Below are positions 51,961 to 63,704 of a DNA stretch of 64,000 bases, piece by piece (position 1 is the stretch's first letter; each line of letters begins with the position of its first letter). This stretch comes from Pseudonocardia kujensis. GTDB taxonomy: Bacteria; Actinomycetota; Actinomycetes; Mycobacteriales; Pseudonocardiaceae. The notes below the pieces were generated by a model. The model was not told where the DNA came from and ran no database searches. It saw only the letters and a list, made by a program, of their open reading frames with translations. Position numbers and translations under genes: made by a program. Location: assembly GCF_021283305.1 (NCBI RefSeq), contig NZ_JAJSOK010000002.1:224063-288062 (forward strand), written 5' to 3'.

Positions 51961-53199
51961 TCACGGGGATGCATGCTCCTGGCTGGCCCCGTGGTGGGCC
52001 TCCCGGCCGCCCGACCCGCCGTACCAGTCGAGGCAGAGCACGGTGGCGTCGTCGCGCAGGTTTCCGCCGGTGATCCGGAGCACGGCCGCGCCGAGCGCGT
52101 GCACGACCTCGCGCGGATGCAGGTGGGCCGTGTTCCGAAGCGTGGTGTGAAAGTCCAGGTCGGCGGCGTGCCGCTCGAGCATGCCGTCCGTGACGAACAC
52201 GATCCGGTCGCCGGGTTCGAGCGCGAGCGACTGCACCTGGAAGGACCTGCCTGGCTCGAGGCCGAACGGCATGTCGATGGCCAGCTTGATCTCCTCGACC
52301 CGACCCCGGCGCAGCCGCAGCGGGCCCGGGTGGCCGGCGTTGACGATGATCGCGGACTCGCGGTCCAGGTCGACCCGGATGACCTGGCCGGTGACGAACC
52401 AGCCCACCGGGGAGTACGCCGCGAGCTCGTCGTTGGCGCTGACGACCTGCGAATGCAGGTCACTTCCCGCCCGTCGAGCGTTACGCAGCGCGCTGACGAG
52501 GACCGTGGCGAGCATCGCCGCTTCCACGTCGTGGCCAGCGGCGTCGGTGATCGAGAGGTGCAGGGTTCCCCGGTCGAGGGCATAGTCGAAGGTGTCGCCG
52601 CCGACGGTGCTGGCGGGTTCGAGCCAGCCGGCGAGGGTGCACTGCCCCGCCTCGCAGGTGAACGCGGCCGGTAGGAGCCGGCGCTGGATCTCGGCCGACA
52701 GCGACAGGGCGGTGGTGCGTTGTCCCCACTCGAACAGATCCGTGTAGCGCCGGTTGACGACCACGATGTGGCCGAGCAGGTGTCCGATTCCCGCGATGTC
52801 CGCGATCTGCCGAGTGGTCGGGCGGGTGGTGAGCACGAGATCCATCGCGCCGATGGCGTCTCCGCGCACGGTCACCGGAGCGGTCACCTGGATGCCCTCG
52901 TCGAGCTCGCGGACCACGACCTGCTGAGTGCGCAGCACCTCCTCGTACACGGTTCCCGCCAGGGGCACCGACTCCGCGTTCTCGCTGCCCTGCACCCGCC
53001 CACCCGCCGCGCCCGGAGTGCGCCCGAGGCGGACGAGGATCCGGCCGCTGTAGTCCGCGACGAGAAGGCTGACCTCACGCGCTCCCAGCATCCTCGCGAG
53101 CTCGTCGGCAGCGACGTCGATCGCGTCGACCGGCGGGGCCGCCTCGACACGCTCCAACAGCGTGCGAAGATCCGGCACCCACCCCTCCCAGTCAGACAT
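51961..53199 (-). CDS. GAF plus SpoIIE-type PP2C phosphatase
   Basis: Protein of 412 residues. Residues about 20-160 form a GAF-like sensor (REVSLLVADYSGRILVRLGR, GTVYEEVLRTQQVVV). Residues about 175-395 form the SpoIIE/PP2C-SIM phosphatase: ALSLSAEIQRRLLPA, ASTVGGDTFDYAL with a metal-binding Asp, SITDAAGHDVEAA, FVTDGMLER and RDDATVLCLDW. It should remove phosphate from an anti-sigma-factor antagonist, most simply the STAS protein encoded divergently 122 bases away. The ATG at 53199 (MSDWEGWVPDL) is chosen over 53211. Confidence 0.9.
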   Translation of the reverse strand: MSDWEGWVPDLRTLLERVEAAPPVDAIDVAADELARMLGAREVSLLVADYSGRILVRLGRTPGAAGGRVQGSENAESVPLAGTVYEEVLRTQQVVVRELDEGIQVTAPVTVRGDAIGAMDLVLTTRPTTRQIADIAGIGHLLGHIVVVNRRYTDLFEWGQRTTALSLSAEIQRRLLPAAFTCEAGQCTLAGWLEPASTVGGDTFDYALDRGTLHLSITDAAGHDVEAAMLATVLVSALRNARRAGSDLHSQVVSANDELAAYSPVGWFVTGQVIRVDLDRESAIIVNAGHPGPLRLRRGRVEEIKLAIDMPFGLEPGRSFQVQSLALEPGDRIVFVTDGMLERHAADLDFHTTLRNTAHLHPREVVHALGAAVLRITGGNLRDDATVLCLDWYGGSGGREAHHGASQEHASP

Positions 53200-53321
53200 G
53201 GCGGTGAGCATAGGATCGATCCGCTAGGTTCCGGCCGGAACGAGATGCGCCACCTGACGGCACAGCCGCAGAGTCCCCTTGCGCAGGCACCGGAGCGCAG
53301 CCGCAGCTACATTCACGAGTC

Positions 53322-53717
53322 ATGTACGACAGCGAGGGCAAGCCGACTCGCCCAGCGAACGAACCAGCATCGATCAGCCTCGCAGAGCGCGCCGACGCCG
53401 TCGTCATCGCCGTAGCCGGAGAACTCGACTACACGACCACGCCCTCCCTCCGAAAGGCCATCGCAGACGCCCTCGACCGGCTGAGCACCCGGCCGTTGGT
53501 CCTCGATCTGACCGGAGTGACCTTGCTGGGGTCGGCCGGCCTCGCGACCCTGGTGGACAGCGCTGCTGAAGCCGAGCACCAGCTCACCACCGCCGGCCCC
53601 TTTCGCATCGTCGTCGACGGCACCCGGCCGGTCATCCGATCGATCCAGGTCAGCGGGCTCGACCAGCTGCTCAAGCTCTACCACGACGTCGAGGACGCGC
53701 TCGCCGACCATCAGTAG
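53322..53717 (+). CDS. STAS domain anti-sigma factor antagonist
   Basis: Protein of 131 residues with a SpoIIAA-type STAS domain: ADAVVIAVAGELDYTTTPSL, LVLDLTGVTLLGSAGLATLV. The Ser in LGSAGL is the expected phosphorylation site. Unphosphorylated, it would bind an anti-sigma kinase and free a SigB/SigF-type sigma factor. The divergent SpoIIE-type phosphatase is its likely activator. No kinase or sigma gene is in the window, so partners must be elsewhere. The codon usage is less GC-biased than the core genes. Confidence 0.9.
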   Translation: MYDSEGKPTRPANEPASISLAERADAVVIAVAGELDYTTTPSLRKAIADALDRLSTRPLVLDLTGVTLLGSAGLATLVDSAAEAEHQLTTAGPFRIVVDGTRPVIRSIQVSGLDQLLKLYHDVEDALADHQ

Positions 53718-53882
53718 AAGGCCAGTCAGCCGCTGGTGGAGTCGCCTGTTCAGGGCCGCCGTCGCCGCGTCCGCGTTGCCTCCGCTGCCCATGACCACGC
53801 ACCGTTCGCAGTCATCGTCGTGGTCAACGAGTCCACAAGGGACGACTTGTCGCGCCTGTCGTGTCAGCCCGTGGCGTCGTCG

Positions 53883-54837
53883 CTAGCCGGTGGGCAGGCG
53901 CAGTCGCTGATATCGGCTGGCGAAGCGGCCGGGATGGGCAAAGCCCCACCGGGCGGCGATGGTGTCGACGGTGTCACCGCGGGTGGGGTCGGCCGTCTGC
54001 AGGTCGGTGTGGGCCCGGGCGAGCCGGACATGGCGCAGGTGCTCCAGGGGACTGCGCCCGTAGTGCCGGCGGAACAGTTGCTGCAGCCCGCGCGGGCCGA
54101 TCCGGGCGGCGGTGGCGATGTCGGTCAGCCCGATCGGGCGCTGGGCGTTGTCGTCGATGAACGCCAGCCCCCTGCGCAGCGCGGCGGGCGCGGCCGACCC
54201 CCATCCGAGTGCGGGCCGGTCGTGCAGGGCTGCCAGCGCCGTGTTGGGGGAAAACCGTCAGCATGCCCGTCGCGAGGGTACGGAAGGCCTCGTCGACCAG
54301 GGGCTCGGCGGCGGCGGCCGGGTTACCCAGCACCTCCTCGCGCACGTGGGCCACGGTCGCCGCCCAGTAGCGCGCCGACGCCGGCGAGACCGGCTCGAGG
54401 CTGGTGAAGCGGAGCGCCTCGGGGATGATCCCGCTGACGCCCGCAGCATGATCGGCGACTCGGTCGCGGTCCAGGGTCAACGGGGCGAGGTCGATCTCCT
54501 CGCTGGTGGCCCGCCAGGGCGTGTGCGGCGGGACCAGACAGATGTCCCCGGCCACGGTGAGCAGTTCGGCCCCGGCCGTGCGGAAGGACAACCGGCCTGC
54601 GTGGATCTGCTCGACGCACAGCAGCCCACCCAGCGGCCCGGCGTAGTCGACGGTGACCGAGCACTGGAACCGGGTCACCGCGAAGTCGGCGGTGCTGCGG
54701 ATGTTCTGGGAGAACGCGAACCCGTCGGTATCGCCGGAGATGCGCACCCCGCCGGTGACCCGGTAGCTGTCGCGGATCACCGCGGCGGCCTCGTCCGGGT
54801 CGGACGTGCTGAAGTCGATCCGATCAATCTGATCCAT
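53883..54837 (-). pseudogene. AraC family regulator gene with a frameshift
   Basis: From the ATG at 54837 (RBS GGAGGTGGG) the frame encodes the AraC-binding-like domain (FAFSQNIRSTADFAVTRFQC, CLVPPHTPWRATSEEIDL) up to MLTVFPQ near 54250. The C-terminal AraC HTH domain continues in another frame: [52 protein letters not shown], ending PTG-TAG at 53883. Total length is 955 bases, one more than a multiple of three. The extra base lies in the run TTTTCCCCC near 54250, so a sequencing slip is possible as well as a true mutation. Confidence 0.8.
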
Positions 54838-55131
54838 CGACCCACCTCCGCTCCGACCCGAAGCGTTCCACGTCGAAGGCGCCGTCGACCCCACCACCCG
54901 GCGCAACGTCGCTGCGACAGGGAGCCAACCCGCACTCCCAAGGCGACCCCCAGTGACCAATACAGGGCTGGGAGTTGGCAGGTGTTCCCCGACGCCATCA
55001 CCGAGCCCGGACACGAAGCGCTGCGGCGCAGCGGCGGAGCTCGGCGTAGAGACGCTCGAGGACGTGCGTGGTGACCTTGCCGATCGCCTCGGCCTCGTCG
55101 ATCTCCCACCAGCGATTCCGCTGGTGAGCGG
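54838..55131. other. Gap with a short coding-like remnant
   Basis: On the minus strand 55117-54998 encodes WWEIDEAEAIGKVTTHVLER followed by LYAELRRCAAALRVRAR, which has normal coding composition and a plausible C-terminus but no start; the frame runs upward into tRNA-Ala. It may be the tail of a lost gene. A GTTCCACGTCGAA at 54866 resembles half of the parS-like palindrome but is not symmetrical. Confidence 0.35.
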
Positions 55132-55207
55132 TGGTGGAGACGAGGGGAATCGAACCCCTAACCCCCGCCTTGCAAAGGCGGTGCTCTGCCAATTGAGCTA
55201 CGTCCCC
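55132..55207 (-). tRNA. tRNA-Ala (TGC)
   Basis: 76 bases with encoded CCA. The acceptor is GGGGACG / CGTCTCC, the D-arm GCTC-AATTGGCA-GAGC, the anticodon loop TTTGCAA (TGC), and the T-arm AGGGG-TTCGATT-CCCCT. It follows tRNA-Ile after gyrA, the order found in most actinobacteria. Confidence 0.97.
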
Positions 55208-55248
55208 GTGGGACCCACGCTACCGCGTGCGACCCGAGGTACAGGCGT

Positions 55249-55356
55249 TCACTTCGTGGCTTCGTGCCAGGGGTCCTCGCCGGGACGGCTCTTGACCTTC
55301 AGGAGGACCAGGAGGGCGGCGCCGGCTGCGGCGACGAGAGCGAGGATCTTCTTCAC
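55249..55356 (-). CDS. DLW-39 family micro-protein
   Basis: Protein of 35 residues from a GTG (VKKILALVAAAGAALLVLLK, then VKSRPGEDPWHEATK). A single hydrophobic helix is followed by a charged tail with D-P-W-x-E-A-T, matching the DLW-39 family, whose name comes from the D-L-W motif. Such proteins sit between tRNA-Ile and tRNA-Ala downstream of gyrA in many actinobacteria, exactly as here. It is probably a single-pass membrane protein. Function is unknown. Confidence 0.85.
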   Translation of the reverse strand: MKKILALVAAAGAALLVLLKVKSRPGEDPWHEATK

Positions 55357-55389
55357 GTCGATCACCTTCGGAGCCGGTGCCGGGAGGAG

Positions 55390-55463
55390 TGGGCCTAGCT
55401 GGATTTGAACCAGCGACCTCATCGTTATCAGCGATGCGCTCTAACCAACTGAGCTATAGGCCC
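55390..55463 (-). tRNA. tRNA-Ile (GAT)
   Basis: 74 bases without encoded CCA. The acceptor is GGGCCTA / TAGGCCC, the D-arm GCTC-AGTTGGTTA-GAGC, the anticodon loop CTGATAA (GAT), and the T-arm GCTGG-TTCAAAT-CCAGC. Confidence 0.97.
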
Positions 55464-55583
55464 TTGCGGCAGGAACGACGATACAGGAGCCCCCGCGGCC
55501 CTCCCGCACCGGCCCCTCGAACCGGGGCGGGAGGCGTATCCGCAGGTGGGCGGCCCGTCGCGGGGCCGCCACGGGCGCGGACC

Positions 55584-56612
55584 TCAGTCGCGCTCGGAGA
55601 GCGTGACCTCGATCCCACCGACGAGGTCGGCGGAGACGTTGTAGACGAACGCGCCCACGGTGAGCGCGACCGCGAACAGCAGGCTGTTGATCGCGCCGAT
55701 GATCGCGGCGAAGCCGAAGACGCTGCCGGCGCTGATGAGCGAGCCGCCGCCGCTCTGGCCACCGCCGGAGACGAGGTCGGCGTAGGTGCCGTTGAGCCGG
55801 TCCCAGACCCCCATGCCGTCGAGCACGCCGTAGAGCACGCCGACCGCGACGAGCCAGATGAAGAACAGCACCACGGCCAGCACCAGCGCCAGCTTGAGCA
55901 CCGACCACGGGTCGAACCGCTTGACCTGCAACAGCGCCTGCCGCGGGGCCCGGCCGGCCACGTTCGGCACCTCGGCGTGGACCTCGGCCCGGGAACCGCC
56001 CGGGAAGGTCGCGGTCCCCGAGGCGGCGGAGGCCGCCGCGGCGTCCGGCGTCCCGTCCGACGACCGGCTCCGGTCGATGTAGGCCGTGGGCGCCTCGCTG
56101 AGAAGCGAGTCCACCGCGGGCGAGCGCTGCGGGCCGGGCCGAGGCGTGCGCGCCGTCTCCGCACCCTCCTCGCCCTGCGCTCGTCGCCACGGCGGCGGCG
56201 TGGCCGCGGTGCCGGGGTGGGCCTCCTGGGTCTCCCCCACCTCCGCGCCCTCGGACCCCGGTGCGGCGGCCGGGCTCGACGCGGCCTCCGGCCGCGGGCT
56301 CGGCACCGGCCGGGCCGAGGCACCCTCGGTCTCCGCCGACGCGGCCGCCGCACCCGCGGACCTCGCGGATCCGTTCGACCCCGACCCGTTGGCCGAGGTC
56401 CCGGACGGCGCCGCCGATGCGGACGACGCGGCCCCGTTCACGGCCGGCCCCGCCTCGGCCGCCGCGGGCGTGGTCCGGTCCTCGGCCGTGTCGGCCTCGG
56501 CCGGCGCCGCGGCGCCGTCGGCGGGCAGCGGGGGGGCGTCCGGGCTGTCCGTGACCACGCGCCCCTCGTCCTTGGCGCCCGGCGGCGTCGCCGGCTCTTC
56601 GTTCTCGCTCAC
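55584..56612 (-). CDS. DUF3566 transmembrane protein
   Basis: Protein of 342 residues. The first 215 are a low-complexity Ala/Pro/Ser-rich, cytoplasmic segment. The DUF3566 domain then holds two membrane helices (LALVLAVVLFFIWLVAVGVL and a later FGFAAIIGAINSLLFAVALT) and ends GGIEVTLSERD, as in the family. The gene follows gyrA in nearly all actinobacteria; its product is linked to growth or division in mycobacteria but without a defined role. The GTG at 56612 is preceded by GAGGAG; the gap to gyrA is 61 bases. Confidence 0.92.
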   Translation of the reverse strand: MSENEEPATPPGAKDEGRVVTDSPDAPPLPADGAAAPAEADTAEDRTTPAAAEAGPAVNGAASSASAAPSGTSANGSGSNGSARSAGAAAASAETEGASARPVPSPRPEAASSPAAAPGSEGAEVGETQEAHPGTAATPPPWRRAQGEEGAETARTPRPGPQRSPAVDSLLSEAPTAYIDRSRSSDGTPDAAAASAASGTATFPGGSRAEVHAEVPNVAGRAPRQALLQVKRFDPWSVLKLALVLAVVLFFIWLVAVGVLYGVLDGMGVWDRLNGTYADLVSGGGQSGGGSLISAGSVFGFAAIIGAINSLLFAVALTVGAFVYNVSADLVGGIEVTLSERD

Positions 56613-56673
56613 GAGGTGGAGCACTCCTCGTCGGTCGGCGTGCAGGACAACGGCGTCATCGGGTGGGCCGGCC

Positions 56674-59196
56674 TCAGCCGGTCACCTCGGGGGCGTCCGC
56701 ATCGTCCTCCGCGTTGCGCGCGACCGCCAGCAGCGTGGCGTTCTCGCCGAGGTTCATGAGGCGGACCCCCTTCGTCTGCCGGCCGGCCTTCCGCACCTCG
56801 CGAGCCGAGGTCCGGATGACGCCGCCGGTCGACGTGATCGCGTACAGCTCGTCGTCGATCCCGACGATGAGTGCGCCGACCAGCGTGCCACGGCGGCGGT
56901 CGTACTGGAGGGTCAACACTCCCTTGCCGCCGCGCCCCTGGACCGGGTAGTCCTCGATCGGGGTGCGCTTCGCGTACCCGCCCGCGGTGGCGACCAGGAC
57001 GAAGCGGTCCGGCTGGACGACGCCGATCGACAGCAGCCGGTCCCCGTCGTTGAAGCGCATGCCCAGCACGCCGGACGTGGCCCGGCCCATCGGGCGCAGC
57101 ACCTCGTCGCTGGCGGTGAACCGGATCGACTGGCCCTCGGCGGAGACGAGCAGCAGGTCGTCGTCCGCGGCGCAGAGCACCGCGCCGATCAGCTCGTCCT
57201 CGTCGCGCAGGTTGATGCCGATCAGGCCGCCGGAGCGGTTGGAGTCGAAGTCCTCGAGGCGGGACTTCTTCACCAGGCCGTTCCGCGTCGCGAGGACGAG
57301 GTACGGCGAGGCCTGGTAGTCCTTGATCTGCATGACCTGGGCGATGTGCTCGTCCGGCTGGAAGGCCAGCAGGTTGGCGACGTGCTGGCCGCGGGCGTTG
57401 CGGTTCGCCTCGGGCAGCTCGTAGGCCTTGAGCCGGTACACGCGGCCCTTGTTCGTGAAGAACAGGATCCAGTCGTGCGTGGAGCACACGAAGAAGTGGG
57501 CGACGATGTCGTCCTGCTTCAGCGTTGCGCCCTGCACGCCCTTGCCGCCGCGCTTCTGCGCCCGGTACAGGTCCGTCTTGGTGCGCTTCGCGTAGCCGGT
57601 CTCGGTGATCGTGACGACCACGTCCTCGACGGCGATGAGGTCCTCGTTGGTGACGTCGCCGTCGTCGGCGACGAGGCGGGTGCGCCGCTCGTCGCCGTGC
57701 TTGTCGACGATCTCCATGAGCTCGTCGCGGACGATCTGCCGCTGCCGCTCGGGCCGGGCCAGGATGTCCTCGTAGTCGGCGATCTCGAGCTCGATCTCGG
57801 CCAGCTCGTCGACGATCTTCTGCCGCTCCAGGGCCGCCAGGCGGCGCAGCTGCATGTCCAGGATCGCCTGTGCCTGGATCTCGTCGACCTCGAGCAGGTC
57901 GATGAGGCCCTGCCGCGCGACGTCGACCGTCTCCGACGCCCGGATCAGCGCGATGACCTCGTCGAGCGCGTCGAGCGCCTTGACCAGACCACGCAGGATG
58001 TGGGCCCGCTCCTCGGCCTTGCGCAGCCGGTACCGGGTGCGCCGGACGATGACCTCGATCTGGTGCCGGATGTAGTTCCGGACGACCTGGTCCAGCCGCA
58101 GCGTGCGGGGCACGCCGTCGACGATCGCCAGCATGTTGACGCCGAAGCTGTACTGCAGCTGGCTGTGCTTGTAGAGGTTGTTCAGCACGACCTTGGCCAC
58201 GGCGTCGCGCTTCAGCGTGAAGACGATCCGCATGCCGACGCGGTCGGACGACTCGTCGTTGATCTCGGAGATCCCGGTGAGCTTGCCGTCCCGGATCATC
58301 GAGGCGATCGACTCGACGAGGTTGTCCGGGTTGACCTGGTACGGCAGCTCGGTGACGACGAGGGTGGTGCGCCCCTTGGCGTCCTCCTCGACCTCGACGA
58401 CCGCGCGCATCCGGACCGAGCCGCGGCCCGTGCGGTAGGCGGACTCGATGCCGTCCCGCCCCACGATCAGGCCCGCGGTCGGGAAGTCCGGGCCCTTGAT
58501 CCGCGCCATGAGCGCGTCGAGGAGCTCCTCGTCCGACGCCTCGTGGTTGTCCAGCGCCCAGACGACGCCCTCCCCGACCTCGCGCAGGTTGTGCGGGGGG
58601 ATGTTCGTGGCCATGCCGACGGCGATGCCGACGGAGCCGTTGATCAGCAGGTTGGGCACCCGCGACGGCAGGACGACGGGCTCCTGCGTCTTGCCGTCGT
58701 AGTTGTCGATCAGGTCGACGGTGTCCTCGTTGATGTCCTGCAACATCGCGAGGGCGAGCGGCGAGAGGCGGCACTCCGTGTACCGCATGGCCGCCGCGGG
58801 GTCGTTGCCCCGGGAGCCGAAGTTGCCCTGCCCGTCGATCAGCGGGTAGCGCATCGACCACGGCTGCGCGAGCCGGACCAGCGCGTCGTAGATCGCCGAG
58901 TCGCCGTGCGGGTGGTAGTTACCCATCACCTCGCCGACGACGCGGGCGCACTTGACGAAGGAGCGGTCCGGCCGGAAGCCGTTCTCCCCCATCGAGTAGA
59001 GGACGCGCCGGTGCACCGGCTTGAGGCCGTCCTCGACGAGCGGCAGCGCGCGCCCGACGATCACGCTCATCGCGTAGTCGATGTACGAGCGCTGCATCTC
59101 GTGCTGGATGTCGACCGGCTCGATCCGGTCGCCACCGCCGGCCCCGCCGTTCGCGGGCCCGCCCGGTGGGAGCGTGGGGTCCAGGGTGTCGGTCAT
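56674..59196 (-). CDS. gyrA: DNA gyrase subunit A
   Basis: Protein of 840 residues. The winged-helix region contains [17 protein letters not shown] with Ser100 and Asp104 at the two main quinolone-resistance positions (the Ser form, unlike the Ala of M. tuberculosis). The catalytic tyrosine is Tyr139 ([10 protein letters not shown]). The coiled-coil and six-bladed C-terminal domain with a GyrA box ([10 protein letters not shown]) are complete. With GyrB it introduces negative supercoils. It lies 51 bases downstream of gyrB on the same strand. Confidence 0.98.
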   Translation of the reverse strand: MTDTLDPTLPPGGPANGGAGGGDRIEPVDIQHEMQRSYIDYAMSVIVGRALPLVEDGLKPVHRRVLYSMGENGFRPDRSFVKCARVVGEVMGNYHPHGDSAIYDALVRLAQPWSMRYPLIDGQGNFGSRGNDPAAAMRYTECRLSPLALAMLQDINEDTVDLIDNYDGKTQEPVVLPSRVPNLLINGSVGIAVGMATNIPPHNLREVGEGVVWALDNHEASDEELLDALMARIKGPDFPTAGLIVGRDGIESAYRTGRGSVRMRAVVEVEEDAKGRTTLVVTELPYQVNPDNLVESIASMIRDGKLTGISEINDESSDRVGMRIVFTLKRDAVAKVVLNNLYKHSQLQYSFGVNMLAIVDGVPRTLRLDQVVRNYIRHQIEVIVRRTRYRLRKAEERAHILRGLVKALDALDEVIALIRASETVDVARQGLIDLLEVDEIQAQAILDMQLRRLAALERQKIVDELAEIELEIADYEDILARPERQRQIVRDELMEIVDKHGDERRTRLVADDGDVTNEDLIAVEDVVVTITETGYAKRTKTDLYRAQKRGGKGVQGATLKQDDIVAHFFVCSTHDWILFFTNKGRVYRLKAYELPEANRNARGQHVANLLAFQPDEHIAQVMQIKDYQASPYLVLATRNGLVKKSRLEDFDSNRSGGLIGINLRDEDELIGAVLCAADDDLLLVSAEGQSIRFTASDEVLRPMGRATSGVLGMRFNDGDRLLSIGVVQPDRFVLVATAGGYAKRTPIEDYPVQGRGGKGVLTLQYDRRRGTLVGALIVGIDDELYAITSTGGVIRTSAREVRKAGRQTKGVRLMNLGENATLLAVARNAEDDADAPEVTG

Positions 59197-59247
59197 CGTC
59201 CTTCTCTCACGTGCGATCCATACGTACGTCTATGACACTCGTGTGAT

Positions 59248-61365
<2,118 letters not shown>

Positions 61366-61603
61366 CTAGGACACGTCCAGAATCGTCACAGCGGCACGAT
61401 CGTGAGCCGAATCGGGTCCGGACCGCGGAAACGGGGGTCGAACGGCGCTCCTGCGGCGTCATGTGGCGCTGAGCGGCCCCCTGGCGGACGCGAACGGTCG
61501 TCCCCGTCCCGGGAACCGCCGGGACGGTCGACCGGCATCTGCTCCCCGTCCTCGTGAGCTCGTGCGACGTTCGTGCTGGTCGCAGCGGTGCGTCGGGAGA
61601 GGA

Positions 61604-61767
61604 TCAGCCGTACGTGTCCCGACAGTCGGGGGCTCCGCCCCCCGACGACCCCCGGACGGCCGTCCCGGTGCGACAGCCCGGCAGTGTCAGCCGTACGTGT
61701 CCCGACAGTCGGGGCTCCGCCCCCGACGACCCCCGGAGGGCCGTCCCGGTGCGACAGCCCGGCAGTG
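61604..61767. repeat. Tandem duplication of the dciA terminator region
   Basis: Units of 83 and 81 bases begin with TCAGCCGTACGTGTCCC at 61604 and 61687. A third copy of that start at 61768 is the end of the dciA gene itself, whose stop codon is the TCA (reverse TGA). Each unit carries a hairpin (GTCGGGGG-CTCCG-CCCCCCGAC at 61625-61646; a one-base-shorter version at 61709-61728). The block is thus a repeated copy of the last codons and terminator of dciA. The rest of the gap up to gyrB (61228-61603) is promoter and leader with no gene. Confidence 0.85.
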
Positions 61768-62451
61768 TCAGCCGTACGTGTCCCGGGGGCCCCGGCCGCG
61801 GACGTGGCGGGGGCCGTGCCGCCAGCTCGGCCCGCTCGGACCGACGACGCGGATCCGGCGCACGACGTCCGGCCCCACCGCGCCGGCGAGTCGCTGCAGC
61901 AGCTGACGCTGCAGAGTGCGCAGCTGCGTGGCCCAGGCCGTCGACTCGGCCTGCAGGGTCAGTTCGCCGTCGCGCAGCGAGACCGGCGTGCAGTGGTCGG
62001 CGATGTCCGGTCCGACCAGCGTGGGCCAGCGCCCCAGCACCGTCGCGTCGGTCAGCCGCGAGGACCAGCCGCGGTCCATCGCCACCCGCGACACCACCCG
62101 GCCGAACGGCTGCGGGTCCCGGTTGTCCGGCCCGGGGCCCGACCAGCGCCGCCGGCGCCCCCGGCCGTAGCCCTTCGGGCGCACGCCGCGCTGCTCGGCC
62201 TGGCGCTCCTGCCGCTTCTGGGCGTTGGCCTCCCGCGCGGCGGCGAGCGCGTCCCGGGCGAGGTCGGACCCGCGCCGCCCGGCGTCGCCGACCGGCTCCG
62301 CTCCGTCACGACGAGCGGTACGAGCGGTCTCGTCCCCAGGGGTGTGGACAGGGTTGTGGGCTACCGCGCGGTCCGACGGTCGATCGGCCGCGGCGGGCGG
62401 TGCGTTGTGACTGGAGTCACGAGAGGAGCGGGAGTTATCCACAGTATCCAC
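61768..62451 (-). CDS. dciA: DciA (DUF721): replicative helicase loader/operator
   Basis: Protein of 227 residues. The N-terminal 130 are basic and disordered ([30 protein letters not shown]). The C-terminal DUF721 domain is [58 protein letters not shown]721 proteins are DciA, which loads or operates DnaB in bacteria without DnaC. The gene lies between recF and gyrB as in other actinobacteria. Start codons GTG at 62451 and 62442 are both possible, and both lie inside DnaA-box sequences. Confidence 0.9.
   Translation of the reverse strand: MDTVDNSRSSRDSSHNAPPAAADRPSDRAVAHNPVHTPGDETARTARRDGAEPVGDAGRRGSDLARDALAAAREANAQKRQERQAEQRGVRPKGYGRGRRRRWSGPGPDNRDPQPFGRVVSRVAMDRGWSSRLTDATVLGRWPTLVGPDIADHCTPVSLRDGELTLQAESTAWATQLRTLQRQLLQRLAGAVGPDVVRRIRVVGPSGPSWRHGPRHVRGRGPRDTYG
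62343..62351 (+). promoter_or_regulatory. Near-consensus DnaA box inside dciA
   Basis: TGTGGACAG differs by one base from TGTGGACAA. It lies about 90 bases inside the dciA frame, close to the stronger boxes at the start codon. Confidence 0.4.
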
Positions 62452-62452
62452 A
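62435..62452 (-). promoter_or_regulatory. DnaA boxes overlapping the dciA start codons
   Basis: On the minus strand TGTGGATAC (62452-62444) and TGTGGATAA (62443-62435) are directly adjacent. The second is a perfect DnaA box (TTATCCACA on the plus strand) and the first differs at one base. Each contains one of the two candidate GTG start codons of dciA, so the coding sequence begins V-D-T-V-D-N. Confidence 0.65.
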
Positions 62453-62511
62453 ACCTTGTCCCCAGGAGCGCCCGTCCGGGGAGCGCTCGACGCCTTCCGT
62501 TCCGTCGCACG

Positions 62512-63690
62512 TCAGGTGGTGTTCGGTGATCGTGTGTCCGGTTCGACCCGGACCGCCGATCCACCGCCCACCGCATAACGCGTCCCCAACAGCTCCGCCG
62601 GGACGTCCTCCTCGACCGCCGCCGTGACGACGACCTGCTCCGCTTCTGCGGCGACCGCGGACAACGCGCGCCGCCGCTGTACGTCCAGCTCGGCGAACAC
62701 GTCGTCCAGGATGAGGACGGGCTCGACGTCGTCGGCCTTGAGCAGGCGGTAGGAGGCGAGCCGCAGGGCGAGCGCGATCGCCCAGGACTCGCCGTGGCTC
62801 GCGTAGCCCTTGGCCGGGCCCTCCCCGAGGTTGAGCAGCAGGTCGTCGCGGTGCGGACCGACCAGGCACACGCCGCGCTCGATCTCCTGGCGGCGGACCT
62901 GGGCCAGCTCGTCGAGCAGGAGCGCCTCCAGCTCTGCGGAGGCGGAGCCTGCCGAGCCTGCGGAGCCGACCGTCGACGCCGTGGTCCCCGGCAGCTCGCC
63001 CGGGACCGAGCACCGGTAGGCCAGCGTCAGCGGGTCCGACGACGGCGCCACCTCGGCGAAGGCCTTCTCGGCGTGCGGGGCGAGGCCCTCGACCAGCTCG
63101 AGCCGGCCGGCGAGCAGTGCGGCCCCGTGCCGGGCGAGGTGACCGTCCCACACCTCGAGGGTGGAGAGGTCGGCGTGCCGGTTCCGCGCGGTCTTGAGCA
63201 GCGCGGACCGCTGCCGCAGCACCCGCTCGTAGTCGCTGCGCACCCCCGCGTAGCGCGGGTAGCGGGCCACGAGCAGCTCGTCGAGGAACCGCCGGCGTTC
63301 GCCCGGGTCGCCGCGGACCAGGGCGAGGTCCTCCGGCGCGAACAGGACGCTGCGCAGGATGCCGAGGATCTCGCGCGGGCGCGCCACCGGCGCGCGGTTG
63401 ACCCGCGCCCGGTTGGCCTTGCCGGCGGTGATCTCCAGCTCGACGTTCAGCTCGCGGCCCTGGTGGACGACCTGGCCGCGGACGATGGCGCGCTGGGCGC
63501 CGCGCCGGATCAACGGCGCGTCCGTGGCGACCCGGTGCGAGCCGAGCGTGGCCAGGTACCCGATGGCCTCGACGAGGTTGGTCTTGCCGACGCCGTTCGA
63601 CCCGACCAGGACCGTGACGCCTGGTTCCAGGAGGAGCTCCGCGCGTTCCCAGGAGCGGAAGTCCTCGACGGCGAGCCGACGGAGATGCAC
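62512..63690 (-). CDS. recF: RecF: DNA gap-repair ATPase
   Basis: Protein of 392 residues. It has the Walker A GSNGVGKT (30-37), a signature region and Walker [20 protein letters not shown] near residue 330. RecF works with RecO and RecR to load RecA at gaps. A Ser/Ala/Gly-rich insertion ([12 protein letters not shown]) near residue 245 is a lineage-specific loop. The start is a GTG at 63690 with GAGGTAG upstream. Position between gnd/dnaN and dciA-gyrB is the conserved actinobacterial order. Confidence 0.96.
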   Translation of the reverse strand: MHLRRLAVEDFRSWERAELLLEPGVTVLVGSNGVGKTNLVEAIGYLATLGSHRVATDAPLIRRGAQRAIVRGQVVHQGRELNVELEITAGKANRARVNRAPVARPREILGILRSVLFAPEDLALVRGDPGERRRFLDELLVARYPRYAGVRSDYERVLRQRSALLKTARNRHADLSTLEVWDGHLARHGAALLAGRLELVEGLAPHAEKAFAEVAPSSDPLTLAYRCSVPGELPGTTASTVGSAGSAGSASAELEALLLDELAQVRRQEIERGVCLVGPHRDDLLLNLGEGPAKGYASHGESWAIALALRLASYRLLKADDVEPVLILDDVFAELDVQRRRALSAVAAEAEQVVVTAAVEEDVPAELLGTRYAVGGGSAVRVEPDTRSPNTT

Positions 63691-63704
63691 CTCGTAGGTC
63701 TACC

